From: Pseudophaeobacter flagellatus
GTDB taxonomy: Bacteria > Pseudomonadota > Alphaproteobacteria > Rhodobacterales > Rhodobacteraceae
DNA length: 64,000 nucleotides
Assembly: GCF_021228235.1 (NCBI RefSeq)
Contig: NZ_JAJQRG010000001.1
Location: forward strand, 124,001-188,000
Direction of reading: 5' to 3'
Made by a program: the position numbers and the translations under genes. Of this stretch, positions 21,272 to 29,771 are shown one piece after another (position 1 is the stretch's first letter; each line of letters begins with the position of its first letter). The notes below the pieces were generated by a model, which was given only the letters and a program-made list of their open reading frames with translations, was not told the DNA's origin and did not search any database.

Positions 21272-23318
21272 TGCGCTTGCGGCCAGAGGGCTTGGCAAAG
21301 GCGCCCTGGCGGCGCTGATCGCGGGTGTCGTCGGGGCGTTCTGTCTGCTGTTCGAGGGGCTTTGGCCCTGGTTGAGCAGCTATCCGAACGATTGGGTGCT
21401 GCCGGCCAGTGATGCTGTTGGCACCGCGGTCAAAAGCGGGCTCGACTATGTCAAACCCGCTGCGCGGGTGTTTTCAACCCTGATGGCCTATCCGATGACG
21501 GCGGCCAATACCGTTCTGGCGGTTCTACCCTGGCCGCTGCTGATTGCCGCGACCGTGGCGCTTGGCTGGCGGTTGGGAGGGGGCAAAATGGCGGCCATGG
21601 CAGCGATCGGGCTGGGGCTGGTGCTGGCCTCTGGTTATTGGCAGCAGGGGATGAACACCCTGGCGCTGGTTGCCGTCTCGGTGCCTCTGGCGCTGTTGGC
21701 GGGCGCTATGATTGGCATCTTTGCCAATGAATTCCCGCGCTTTCGCGCGCCGGTACAGGCGCTGCTGGATGTGATGCAGACGGTGCCGACCTTTGCCTAT
21801 CTGACGCCTTTGCTGGTGCTCTTTGGCTTTGGCCCTGTTGTTGGCCTCATTGCCTCGGCGATCTATGCGGCGCCCCCCATGGCGCGCAATGTTCTGCTTG
21901 GGCTGCAACGGGTTGAAGCCGAGGTAAAAGAAGCAGGGGTGATGTCCGGGGGCACCCGGATGCAGCAGCTGTTCCAGGTAGAGATTCCGGCGGCCAAGGT
22001 GCAGATCATGGTGGGGGTCAATCAATGTCTGATGGCGGCCCTGTCGATGGTGATCATTGCTGCCGTCATTGGCGGGTTCAATGACATCGGCTGGGAAGTG
22101 CTGCTGACCATGCGCAAGGCGCAGTTTGGCCCGGCGATGCTGGCGGGCTCGGTGATTGTGATCTTTGCCATCCTGATCGACCGGATGAGCGCCACCCTGG
22201 CGCAGGAGCGCCGTCGGCTTTGGGATGGGCGTATCTCGCTGGCGATCCTGCTGCTGGGGCTGGTTGTCAGCCTGGTCTTCTGGCGCTCGCTTGGCGATCC
22301 GGACAGCTATCAGCTGCTGGATCCAGTGGCGAATGGACTGGACAGTTGGCTGACCGATTTCACCCGTGCCAATGCTGAATTGCTGACCAGCTTCAAGAAT
22401 GGCGTGATGTTCTATGTGCTGTTACCGCTGCGCATTGGCCTGGATCAGGCGATCCTGCCCTTCACCTGGGGGTTTCAGTGGACCTCTGGGATGAGCCTTG
22501 GATTTTATGCGGTGGCAGCACTTGTGGCCTTGGGGCTGGCGCTGCGGGGGCAGCTTACCCTGGGGGTGGTGGTCTTGATCGCCGCCGGCATTCTGGAGAC
22601 CGGTGTGTCACAACTGCCCTGGCCCTTTGTGTTGATCGGTATTGGCACCCTGTCCTGGGTGGCAGGCGGCTATCGTCTGGCACTGCTCTCGGTGGTCCTG
22701 CTCTCGACCATACTGGTTTCGGGCCTGTGGGACCGGGCCTTGCTCTCGCTCTATCTGTCGGGGGCTGCGGTCTTTGCCTGTGCGGTGCTGGGCGGCGGTG
22801 TCGGCGTGCTCAGCGCGGTTTCCCCCATGGCCTGGCGGCTGGTGCGACCAATCTGCGACATGCTGCAGACCATCCCGTTGTTTGTCTTTCTGATCCCGGT
22901 TCTGATGGTGTTTCAGATTGGCGAGTTCTCGGCCTTTCTGGCGATCATCGCGTATGCCATCGTGCCAATGATCCGCTACACAAGACAGGGGCTGATCGCC
23001 ACCCCGGATGAGATGATCGAGGCGGCGACTGCATCCGGCGCGACGCGTTGGCAGATGATGCGCGATGTGCGTGCGCCCTATGCGGCGCCCACCATCCTGC
23101 TGGGGCTGAACCAGACTATTCTCTATGCCTTCGCCATGCTGGTGATTGCGGCGCTGATCGGCACCACCGGTCTGGGCCAGTCGATCTATCTGGCGCTTGG
23201 GCAGGCGGATGTCGGACTGGGCATTTCTGCGGGGGCCGCCATGGCGATCCTGGCGCTGATTGCCGACCGGATCGTTCAGGGCTTTGCCGAAGAACGCAAA
23301 AAGGCGCTGGGGCTTTAG
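21264..23318 (+). CDS. Fused double permease of the quaternary-amine ABC transporter
   Basis: An integral membrane protein of 684 residues, about twice the usual length. It holds two complete BPD-type permease domains: one EAA loop at about residues 220-240 (EVKEAGVMSGGTRMQQLF) and another at about 582-602 (EMIEAATASGATRWQMM). Many hydrophobic spans surround them. The start at 21264 overlaps the ATPase gene; the 41 codons upstream in the same frame are a shadow of the ATPase. A single chain thus supplies both half-channels, an arrangement also seen in some TMAO/betaine systems. Confidence 0.88.
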   Translation: MSNALAARGLGKGALAALIAGVVGAFCLLFEGLWPWLSSYPNDWVLPASDAVGTAVKSGLDYVKPAARVFSTLMAYPMTAANTVLAVLPWPLLIAATVALGWRLGGGKMAAMAAIGLGLVLASGYWQQGMNTLALVAVSVPLALLAGAMIGIFANEFPRFRAPVQALLDVMQTVPTFAYLTPLLVLFGFGPVVGLIASAIYAAPPMARNVLLGLQRVEAEVKEAGVMSGGTRMQQLFQVEIPAAKVQIMVGVNQCLMAALSMVIIAAVIGGFNDIGWEVLLTMRKAQFGPAMLAGSVIVIFAILIDRMSATLAQERRRLWDGRISLAILLLGLVVSLVFWRSLGDPDSYQLLDPVANGLDSWLTDFTRANAELLTSFKNGVMFYVLLPLRIGLDQAILPFTWGFQWTSGMSLGFYAVAALVALGLALRGQLTLGVVVLIAAGILETGVSQLPWPFVLIGIGTLSWVAGGYRLALLSVVLLSTILVSGLWDRALLSLYLSGAAVFACAVLGGGVGVLSAVSPMAWRLVRPICDMLQTIPLFVFLIPVLMVFQIGEFSAFLAIIAYAIVPMIRYTRQGLIATPDEMIEAATASGATRWQMMRDVRAPYAAPTILLGLNQTILYAFAMLVIAALIGTTGLGQSIYLALGQADVGLGISAGAAMAILALIADRIVQGFAEERKKALGL

Positions 23319-23336
23319 CCTGAGTAGCCAGCCTAT

Positions 23337-23371
23337 CCGCGCCGCCCCAGCATTCGCACCGGGCGGCGCGG
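23337..23371 (+). terminator. GC-rich hairpin after the transporter operon
   Basis: An 11-base perfect inverted repeat (arms 23337-23347 and 23361-23371, loop 13) starts 19 bases after the permease stop. No U-run follows, so it may be a transcript-end stabiliser or a Rho-dependent end rather than an intrinsic terminator. Confidence 0.5.
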
Positions 23372-23451
23372 CAATTCCGCCTCTGGTATCAGCGGGAAAT
23401 TGCGGGTAGCACTTCAGGCACAATTTCAAACCACTGATGAGAGGGCTTTTG

Positions 23452-23973
23452 ATGCATCTGGCCTATGTCATGACCGAAACCCGTGGCGGCACCGACCGGC
23501 TGATCAGCAGCTTGGCCGAGGCGCTGGACGCCAAAGGCATTGCGCTGGCGGGCATTGTGCAAACCAATACCGAATGTAGCGATGACACCCTGTGCGACAT
23601 GGATGTGCGGGTGCTGCCGACTGGCGAAACCATCCGCATATCGCAGTCTTTGGGCGCGGGCGCACGGGGGTGCCGGTTGAACCCCGAGGCCCTGGAGCGC
23701 GCCGTCGGACAGGTCAGCAGCAGCCTGCAACAGGAGCCCCGCCCACAGGTTCTGATCGTCAATAAATTTGGCAAACACGAAGCCGATGGCCGCGGTATGC
23801 GCCCGGTGATCGCCGAGGCCCTGTCGCAGGGACTGGTGGTGGTGTCAGGGGTGAATCGGATGAATGTTGAGGCCTTCAAAGCCTTCTCGGATGGTATGGC
23901 AGTGCAGGGCGCAGCCGATCTTGACGGGCTGGTGGCCTGGGTTGAGACCGCACTGGCAAAAGACGCGGCATGA
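23452..23973 (+). CDS. DUF2478 family protein (putative NTP-binding)
   Basis: 173 residues resembling DUF2478, whose members look like small nucleotide-binding proteins and often sit near molybdate uptake genes; function unproven. Visible segments are HLAYVMTETRGGTDRLISSL, GCRLNPEALE, VLIVNKFGKHEADGRGMR and VVSGVN. The start at 23452 is chosen because GAGAGG lies 6 bases ahead; an ATG five codons earlier lacks such a site. No molybdenum genes are nearby. Confidence 0.7.
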   Translation: MHLAYVMTETRGGTDRLISSLAEALDAKGIALAGIVQTNTECSDDTLCDMDVRVLPTGETIRISQSLGAGARGCRLNPEALERAVGQVSSSLQQEPRPQVLIVNKFGKHEADGRGMRPVIAEALSQGLVVVSGVNRMNVEAFKAFSDGMAVQGAADLDGLVAWVETALAKDAA

Positions 23974-24020
23974 TCGGGGCAGCGCGATCACCGGGCCTGT
24001 TTTCTGATTTTTTTTGGTGA

Positions 24021-24059
24021 CTTGGCCTGTCTGACCTATTGGTCGGGCAGGCGTCCAAG
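24021..24059. repeat. Long stem-loop between DUF2478 gene and tRNA-Tyr
   Basis: Arms 24025-24036 and 24041-24052 pair over 12 bases (two G-U in RNA) around a TATT loop, and outer CTTG/CAAG extends the stem. An eight-T run lies just before it on the plus strand. It may end transcription of the DUF2478 gene or of the opposed tRNA gene, but the T-run is misplaced for a standard terminator on either strand. Confidence 0.4.
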
Positions 24060-24193
24060 ATAGAAGAGAGTGGGAGGGCGCAGATCGGGGCTTATCGCCA
24101 GGAATGCGGATCTTATACCGCTGAAACCGGGGGCATTTTTCGGATTATCTGCGTTGAATATATCGCCATTTCCATCCACAGTTTGGGAGGAAA

Positions 24194-24277
24194 TGGTGGG
24201 CGACCCTGGAATCGAACCAGGCGTGCGTCTCCGCGAGGGAGTTACAGTCCCCTGCCACACCTTGCGGCCTGTCGCCC
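24194..24277 (-). tRNA. tRNA-Tyr (anticodon GUA)
   Basis: The minus strand folds as a class II tRNA: acceptor GGGCGAC with GTCGCCC, anticodon stem GGGGA/TCCCT around CTGTAAC (anticodon GTA), a long variable arm, T arm CCTGG-TTCGATT-CCAGG, discriminator A and an encoded CCA at 24194-24196. Confidence 0.97.
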
Positions 24278-24397
24278 ACTGTCAGGTGAGTGTTGCACCT
24301 AACGTGAAGGCGTGATTACTAGCGCCACCGAGGGGCGTCAACCGAAAATCACAAGTTTTTTTGCCCTGACCTGAAATTCCTTTTGCCGGAGAGATCT

Positions 24398-25189
24398 ATG
24401 TCCAAGAAACCCACCAAAAAGCCCCAGTGGGTGATTGAAAAGGAGCAGAACAAGAAGGCCAGCGGAGAAGAGACCGTCTGGCTCTTTGGGCTGCACGCGG
24501 TGCGCGATGCCTTGCTGAACCCAAAGCGGGAAAAGCTGCGCCTGATCGTGACCTTGAATGCCCAGAACAAATTGGAAGAGGCCATCGCCGAGGCGGGGAT
24601 AGAGCCGGAATTGGTTGAGCCGCGTAAATTCAACGCACCGCTGGATCCGAACTCGGTGCATCAGGGGGCTGCGCTGGAGGTGAAGCCGCTGAACTGGGGC
24701 TCGCTGTCGGAAAACTGTATCGGTGCCGAGTTGCCGCGGGTGGTGTTGCTGGATCGGGTGACCGACCCGCATAATGTGGGCGCCATTTTGCGCTCTGCCG
24801 AAGTCTTTGGGGCCAGCGCCGTCATCGGCACCCGGCACCATTCGGCGCCGGAAACCGGTGCCCTGGCCAAAACCGCCAGCGGTGCGCTGGAGCGCCAGCC
24901 CTATCTGCGGATGCGCAACTTGGCCGATACCATCACAGAGCTGCAGAACATGGGCTATGTGGTGCTGGGGTTGGACGGCGAGGCAGAGCAGACAATCGAG
25001 AGCTGCCTGGACGGCCGCAAGGATTTGCCTGTGGCACTGGTCCTGGGGGCCGAAGGTCCGGGGCTGCGGCAAAAAACCAAGGAAACAGTTGATCACCTGG
25101 TGAAAATTGACGCAGCCGGCGGGTTTGGCTCGCTCAACGTCTCAAATGCGGCGGCAATTGCCCTATATGCATCCCTAGAGCGGTCCTGA
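24398..25189 (+). CDS. rlmB: 23S rRNA 2'-O-ribose methyltransferase RlmB (TrmH/SpoU family)
   Basis: Methylates the ribose of a guanosine in 23S rRNA. 263 residues: a lysine-rich start, an L30e-like N-terminal domain (WLFGLHAVRDALLNPKR) and a SPOUT knot domain with motifs VVLLDRVTDPHNVGAILRSA, VALVLGAEGPGLR and FGSLNVSNAAAIALYAS. The start at 24398 follows GGAGAG. It lies divergent from tRNA-Tyr. Confidence 0.93.
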   Translation: MSKKPTKKPQWVIEKEQNKKASGEETVWLFGLHAVRDALLNPKREKLRLIVTLNAQNKLEEAIAEAGIEPELVEPRKFNAPLDPNSVHQGAALEVKPLNWGSLSENCIGAELPRVVLLDRVTDPHNVGAILRSAEVFGASAVIGTRHHSAPETGALAKTASGALERQPYLRMRNLADTITELQNMGYVVLGLDGEAEQTIESCLDGRKDLPVALVLGAEGPGLRQKTKETVDHLVKIDAAGGFGSLNVSNAAAIALYASLERS

Positions 25190-25228
25190 GAAGCCGCCAG
25201 CGTTGAGGTGGAAGGGTAGGTCTAGGCA

Positions 25229-25666
25229 ATGTCACAATGCGGTAGCCATGGCGGCAAGATATTAAGCTGTTGTTATTGCGGCGTGCAGTCGGCCTTTTTG
25301 CCGGTTGCTGCCGCGCAGCGATCCGGGGTGTCGGCGCTGATCTGCAGCACCTGCGGCGCGCCGCTGGCCGCCCAGAAAGCACGCCCCCTGACCCCCGGCA
25401 AGGGCGCCAGCCTGCCAAGAACGACAAGGTCGGCCCCTGTTTCGTCCACAGCGGCAGGCTCTGGCCTTGACCACCCCGGCCTGCCCCCTGGCAGAAGCAA
25501 GCCGCAGAAGAAATGCAAGGCAAAGAAAAGCAGCAAGAAGAAAGCCCAGCAGGCTAAATATGCGCAGCCCTTGCCGCGCAGGGGGAAGGCGGCCAAAAAG
25601 CGCAGGGGCCTGTTTGAAAAACTGCTCTCCGAGGCGGTGGATCTTGTAGAAGATATTTTCGACTGA
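25229..25666 (+). CDS. Small zinc-ribbon protein with lysine-rich tail
   Basis: 145 residues, not recognised beyond its layout. Two Cys-x2-Cys pairs (Cys14/Cys17 and Cys39/Cys42, the second in ICSTCGAP) make a probable zinc ribbon. The middle is Pro/Ser-rich and probably disordered, residues about 91-126 are dense in Lys/Arg/Gln, and the end FEKLLSEAVDLVEDIFD is an acidic amphipathic helix. Nucleic-acid or ribosome binding is a guess from composition and the neighbouring rRNA methylase gene. Codon use agrees with the neighbours. Confidence 0.6.
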   Translation: MSQCGSHGGKILSCCYCGVQSAFLPVAAAQRSGVSALICSTCGAPLAAQKARPLTPGKGASLPRTTRSAPVSSTAAGSGLDHPGLPPGRSKPQKKCKAKKSSKKKAQQAKYAQPLPRRGKAAKKRRGLFEKLLSEAVDLVEDIFD

Positions 25667-25804
25667 TGCCTGGCTGATCCGGGCGCATGGTCAATCTACC
25701 GCCGGGTTTGCCGCGTGATCACATCTGTGTAACCGGGCTTTGCAAAGCCACGGTTCTGAGGCAGGTTTGAAACGTTCCATATCCTGCCTTTGGAGGCTCT
25801 CTTG

Positions 25805-26251
25805 GTGTTTCGCCAGATATTTGCGGCCCTGGCCGTTTTTGTACTGACTGCTCCGCTACCGCTGCGGGCGGATTCGCCGATTTTTTCTAACCGCGATGGT
25901 CTTGCTCTCGGGGGATATGATGTTGTGGCCCTGGTCGAGGACAGAGGCACCATTGCCGGGCTGCAGGACTTTGCCCTGATGTGGAAAGGCGTTGTCTGGC
26001 GCTTTGCGACATCGCAGAATCAGGCCAGGTTTGAGGCCAACCCAAGGGCCTATGCGCCCGTTTTTGGTGGCTATTGCGCCTATGCAATGTCGCAGGGCCA
26101 TCTGGCGACAGGCGATCCGCATCTGTCCTTGATGCGCAATGGGCGGCTGTATTTATTGAACAATCCATCGGTGCGGGACATCTGGCTGGAGGCGGCACCG
26201 CAGCTATTGCTGGCGGCACAGGAGCATTGGCCGATGGTGTTGCGCGACTAA
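25805..26251 (+). CDS. Exported YHS-domain protein
   Basis: 148 residues. A signal peptide (FRQIFAALAVFVLTAPLPLRA) leads to a YHS-like domain: GGYDVVALVED, WRFATSQNQARFEANPRAYA and FGGYCAYAMSQG. YHS domains are linked to metal-related proteins, but the cysteine count here is low and the role unknown. GGAGG at 25792-25796 points to GTG at 25805 or TTG at 25802 as the start; no ATG fits. Confidence 0.7.
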   Translation: MFRQIFAALAVFVLTAPLPLRADSPIFSNRDGLALGGYDVVALVEDRGTIAGLQDFALMWKGVVWRFATSQNQARFEANPRAYAPVFGGYCAYAMSQGHLATGDPHLSLMRNGRLYLLNNPSVRDIWLEAAPQLLLAAQEHWPMVLRD

Positions 26252-26271
26252 GGCGGATTCGATCCGGAATT

Positions 26272-26299
26272 AAAAAAAGATCCACCGACATCTTTTTTT
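26272..26299 (+). terminator. A/T-arm hairpin after the YHS-domain gene
   Basis: AAAAAAAGAT (26272-26281) and ATCTTTTTTT (26290-26299) pair perfectly around an 8-base loop, starting 21 bases after the stop. The U-rich arm would also serve as a tail. First of three T-tailed hairpins before the next gene. Confidence 0.55.
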
Positions 26300-26328
26300 T
26301 CACTGTTGCCATACTACATCTATTGGGA

Positions 26329-26357
26329 CTGCGGAGTGGAACTTCCGTAGATCTTTT
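26329..26357 (+). terminator. Second T-tailed hairpin
   Basis: CTGCGGA and TCCGTAG (arms 26329-26335 and 26344-26350, one G-T pair) around an 8-base loop, then a T5 run at 26353-26357. Confidence 0.5.
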
Positions 26358-26380
26358 TAATGTCCCTCGTTCCATACCTT

Positions 26381-26414
26381 GCGCCTGGATCTCTGTGGTC
26401 TGGGCGCTTTTTTT
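26381..26414 (+). terminator. Strong intrinsic terminator before the CoA-binding gene
   Basis: An 11-pair stem (arms 26381-26391 and 26397-26407, three G-U pairs in RNA) with a 5-base loop is followed immediately by T7 (26408-26414). It is far downstream of the YHS gene (130 bases), with two other hairpins between, so it may end an unannotated short RNA rather than that gene. Confidence 0.75.
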
Positions 26415-26472
26415 GTCCAGGGCGTCGGCCCAGGGCCTAGGCGATGCGCGGCGGGTGCGCTAGGTCTGTTGG

Positions 26473-26943
26473 ATGACAGAGTATAGCGACAGCCATTTGA
26501 AAGCGATTCTGCAACGCAACCGCACCATTGCGGTGGTTGGGGTCTCGATGAACCCGGTGCGCCCCAGTTATTATGTGGCGCGCTATCTTGGCCTGAAAGG
26601 ATATCGGGTGATCCCGGTTAATCCAGCCCATACAGGCAAACGTCTGTTTGGTGAACTGGTGCAGCCTAGCCTTTCGGCGATTGTGGATCCGGTTGACATG
26701 GTGGATATCTTTCGCCGCTCTGAGGCGGTGCCGGCCATTGTCGAAGAGGCGCTTGAGCATTTTTCGGCATTGAAGTGCATCTGGATGCAGATCGGGGTGG
26801 AACATGCCGCTGCCGCCGCCATGGCGGCGGCGCGTGGCGTCGATGTGGTGCAAAACCGCTGCCCCAAGATCGAATATCAGCGCCTCTTTGGCGAGTTGCG
26901 CATGGGTGGTTTTGCCACCGGGATCATTTCCTCAAAACTGTAA
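26473..26943 (+). CDS. CoA-binding domain protein (YccU family)
   Basis: 156 residues forming a single Rossmann-like CoA-binding domain: IAVVGVSMNPVRPSYYVARY, GYRVIPVNP, VDIFRRSE, CIWMQIGVEH and VVQNRCPKIEY. Family members resemble the succinyl-CoA synthetase alpha N-terminus but stand alone; function unknown. No strong ribosome site is visible. Convergent with hisE. Confidence 0.85.
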   Translation: MTEYSDSHLKAILQRNRTIAVVGVSMNPVRPSYYVARYLGLKGYRVIPVNPAHTGKRLFGELVQPSLSAIVDPVDMVDIFRRSEAVPAIVEEALEHFSALKCIWMQIGVEHAAAAAMAAARGVDVVQNRCPKIEYQRLFGELRMGGFATGIISSKL

Positions 26944-27011
26944 CATCCAGCCGCGGCGGGGGCTCCCGCCCGTCGGCTGGCATCATGGATGCCGACCTCC
27001 CGTTGGGTCCA

Positions 27012-27082
27012 GCCGGGCCTGGGGCCCGGCAAGACAGGAAAAAGCGGCTGAGAAGCGTCTGAGGGGCAGATCTGCCCCTCAG
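27012..27082. repeat. Perfect hairpin plus 24-base perfect palindrome in a convergent gap
   Basis: Arms 27012-27019 and 27023-27030 (GCCGGGCC/GGCCCGGC, 3-base loop) are followed at 27059-27082 by a 24-base perfect palindrome centred on AGATCT. Both lie in the 258-base gap between the convergent CoA-binding gene and hisE, which has no gene. They may be bidirectional transcript ends or REP-like elements. Confidence 0.55.
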
Positions 27083-27201
27083 AGCGCTGGTCCGAGTCTG
27101 TGAAATCTGCTGCCTCAAGGGTGAACCGCGCGGGAGCGCGGCCGCCCAGGGGCGGCCCTTGACCCAGCCGTATAACTGCCAAGGCGGCGGAAATGGCAGG
27201 C

Positions 27202-27519
27202 TTAGGTCTGGGGGCGGGCGGCTTTTTCGGCCAGGCCGCTGATGTTCTGGCGTTTGGCGAGCTCATCCAGGACCGCATCCAGTGTGACATCTCGCGCGGC
27301 GAGCATGACCAGGAAGTGGTAGAGCACATCGGCGCCTTCGCTGGCCAGTTTGTCGGTGTCGCCCTTGACGGCCTCGATCAGGGCCTCGATGGCCTCTTCG
27401 CCAAATTTTTCAGCGCATTTTTCCGGCCCCTTGGCCAGCAGTTTGGCGGTCCAGCTGCTGTTGGGATCTGCGGATTTTCGCGCCTGGATGGTGGCTTCTA
27501 GATCGTGCAGGATGCTCAT
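27202..27519 (-). CDS. hisE: Phosphoribosyl-ATP pyrophosphatase
   Basis: HisE hydrolyses PR-ATP to PR-AMP in histidine synthesis. 105 residues of the MazG-like fold; [21 protein letters not shown] and [18 protein letters not shown] carry the acidic metal ligands. Its ATG overlaps the hisF stop by 4 bases. The fused HisI domain of enterics is absent. Confidence 0.95.
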   Translation of the reverse strand: MSILHDLEATIQARKSADPNSSWTAKLLAKGPEKCAEKFGEEAIEALIEAVKGDTDKLASEGADVLYHFLVMLAARDVTLDAVLDELAKRQNISGLAEKAARPQT

Positions 27520-28277
27520 GTCAGCCTCATGGGGATACCGGCGGCGGCCATGTGGTGTTTCGCCTGCTGGATGGTGAATTCGCCAAAGTGAAAGATTGAC
27601 GCGGCCAGCACTGCGCTGGCACCGCCCTTGGTGACGCCTTCGACCAGGTGATCAAGGGTGCCCACGCCGCCAGAGGCAATCACCGGCACATTGACCGCAT
27701 CGGAAATTGCACGGGTCAGCGGCAGATTAAAACCGGATTTGGTACCGTCGCGATCCATCGAGGTCAGCAGGATTTCCCCCGCCCCCTTGGCCACCACGGT
27801 GCGGGCAAAGTTGACCGCATCAATGCCGGTTGCGCGACGTCCGCCATGGGTGAAGATTTCCCACTTGCCGGGGCTGACGGTCTTGGCGTCTATGGCGCAG
27901 ACGATGCACTGGCTGCCAAACTGATCGGCGGCCTCGGCAATCACTTCGGGGCGGGCTACGGCGGCAGAGTTGAAAGAGACCTTGTCGGCACCTGCCAGTA
28001 GCAAGGCACGCACGTCTTCCTTGGTTCGCACACCGCCCCCAACGGTCAGTGGCACAAAGCATTGTTCGGCGGTGCGGCGCACCACATCAAACATGGTGCC
28101 GCGGTTTTCATGGGTGGCATGGATGTCGAGAAAGGTGATTTCATCTGCACCGGCGGCGTCATAGGCCTTGGCTGATTCCACCGGATCGCCCGCATCGCGC
28201 AGGCCGACAAAATTGACGCCTTTGACGACGCGGCCGTCGGCCACATCCAGGCAGGGAATGATGCGGGTTTTCAGCAC
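27516..28277 (-). CDS. hisF: Imidazole glycerol phosphate synthase cyclase subunit
   Basis: HisF forms IGP and AICAR using ammonia from HisH. 253 residues, the exact family length when started at GTG 28277 ([22 protein letters not shown]), which has an AGGAAG site; an ATG six bases before is out of frame. Catalytic Asp in PCLDVADG and Asp in CAIDAKT, and phosphate loops GGGVRT and [10 protein letters not shown] are present. Confidence 0.95.
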   Translation of the reverse strand: MLKTRIIPCLDVADGRVVKGVNFVGLRDAGDPVESAKAYDAAGADEITFLDIHATHENRGTMFDVVRRTAEQCFVPLTVGGGVRTKEDVRALLLAGADKVSFNSAAVARPEVIAEAADQFGSQCIVCAIDAKTVSPGKWEIFTHGGRRATGIDAVNFARTVVAKGAGEILLTSMDRDGTKSGFNLPLTRAISDAVNVPVIASGGVGTLDHLVEGVTKGGASAVLAASIFHFGEFTIQQAKHHMAAAGIPMRLT

Positions 28278-28382
28278 GTCATGACTTCCTTTTGCTGGTC
28301 TTGTGGTCAATGCCACGCCCTGCGGAAAAAGGCTAGTGCAAGCAGATCCCTGCGCAGATCAGGGGCGGGCCGCTTGGTCGGT

Positions 28383-28832
28383 TCAGACGCGTTTCACCGC
28401 ATTGCGGACAATCAGCACATGAAAGGGCATGATCAGGCGCAGATAGAGGCGGCCAAAGCGGTTTTTGGTCCGCACCCAGGTGGCAAAATAAATCAGGCCA
28501 TCCTGTTTGAGCACCGAGATGCGAAAATCCAGATGGCTGTCGTCCAGCCCCAGGATCAATTCATCATCCGACCGGCACACAAGCGGGAAAAACCCGACTT
28601 TTTGGGGGCTGGTCACCTTGGTGTTCAGGCCAAAGGGGGTAACCAGCAGATTGCGCAGGCGCATCAGCGCGGAAACCCAGACGGGAAATTTGAAGGCACG
28701 TTCGGCGGCCTCTTCCAGAGGGCGGTCAGTGGAAGAGGCGTAGCAATCGATAAAATCCCCCGGCTGAATGCCTGCGGGCTGCTGGAACAGCAGGCTGGAT
28801 GCCGGTAGCGCCATTGCCGTGACATGTCCCAT
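28383..28832 (-). CDS. DUF2867 family protein
   Basis: 149 residues resembling DUF2867, a domain often fused to SDR-type proteins, role unknown. Segments FPLVCRSDDELILGLDDSHL, DFRISVLK and GRLYLRLIMPFHVLIVRN are typical. It lies between hisA and hisF in the same direction; its ATG at 28832 is 6 bases past the hisA stop, so it is probably co-transcribed with the histidine genes. A TTG three codons earlier would overlap hisA. Confidence 0.72.
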   Translation of the reverse strand: MGHVTAMALPASSLLFQQPAGIQPGDFIDCYASSTDRPLEEAAERAFKFPVWVSALMRLRNLLVTPFGLNTKVTSPQKVGFFPLVCRSDDELILGLDDSHLDFRISVLKQDGLIYFATWVRTKNRFGRLYLRLIMPFHVLIVRNAVKRV

Positions 28833-28837
28833 GTGGA

Positions 28838-29560
28838 TCAATCCTTTAAGACGGCGAGGGCCGCAGCCAGATCGATGGCACCATCATAAAGTGCCCGGCC
28901 TGAGATGGCCCCGTTCAGCGGTGCGCCGCAGGTTTTCAGATCTTTCAGGTCCTGCAAGGATGACACCCCGCCGGACGCGATCACCGGGATCGAGACCGCA
29001 TTGGCCAGATCGGCGGTGGCCGCCACATTGGGGCCTTTCATCGCGCCGTCGCGCATGATGTCGGTATAGATGATGGCCGCGACGCCTGCGTCTTCAAAGC
29101 TGCGGGCCAGATCGGTGACCATGACATCGGTTTCTGTTGCCCAGCCCTTGGTGGCGACGCGGCCATTGCGCGCGTCAATGCCGACGGCGACTTTGCCGGG
29201 GAATTCGCGCGCGGCCTGGCGCACCAGATCGGGGTTTTCCACCGCGACAGTGCCCAGGATGACCCGCGCCAGCCCCTTGTCGATCCAGCGTTCAATGGTT
29301 TTCATGTCGCGAATGCCGCCGCCCAGCTGGGCTGGCACCTTGCATTGTTTCAGAATTTCCTCGACCGGGGCGGCATTGACCGGCTCTCCGGCAAAGGCAC
29401 CGTTCAGATCAACCAGATGCAGCCAGTCGCAGCCCGCGTTGACGAATTCCAGTGCCTGGGCGGCGGGGTTGTCGTTGAAGACGGTGGTCTTGTCCATGTC
29501 GCCATGCAGCAGGCGCACGGCCTGACCATCTTTGAGATCGATTGCGGGATAGAGGATCAT
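28838..29560 (-). CDS. hisA: ProFAR isomerase HisA
   Basis: Phosphoribosylformimino-5-aminoimidazole carboxamide ribotide isomerase, an Amadori step. 240 residues, half-barrel twin of His[17 protein letters not shown] (catalytic Asp8), [17 protein letters not shown] (catalytic Asp) and IASGGVSSL. The start at 29560 matches the family; a further 22 in-frame codons do not. Confidence 0.95.
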   Translation of the reverse strand: MILYPAIDLKDGQAVRLLHGDMDKTTVFNDNPAAQALEFVNAGCDWLHLVDLNGAFAGEPVNAAPVEEILKQCKVPAQLGGGIRDMKTIERWIDKGLARVILGTVAVENPDLVRQAAREFPGKVAVGIDARNGRVATKGWATETDVMVTDLARSFEDAGVAAIIYTDIMRDGAMKGPNVAATADLANAVSIPVIASGGVSSLQDLKDLKTCGAPLNGAISGRALYDGAIDLAAALAVLKD

Positions 29561-29771
29561 ATGCGCAGCCTTTGTGATCTGGGGCGCCGCCTGTGCTGGC
29601 CACGCCTGTTGGGCGGTGTTTTGCACGGGCTGGCTGTGAAATGCAACGCGACCTAAAGTCAGGCTTGCCTGAAAAGCAGTCTCTGCGTCACTGTAGAGAT
29701 CAAAGGGGCGGTTTTGTGCTGCACCCGGACCTATACGACATCAGAGGCAGACAAGAAATGGGAGAGACGCG

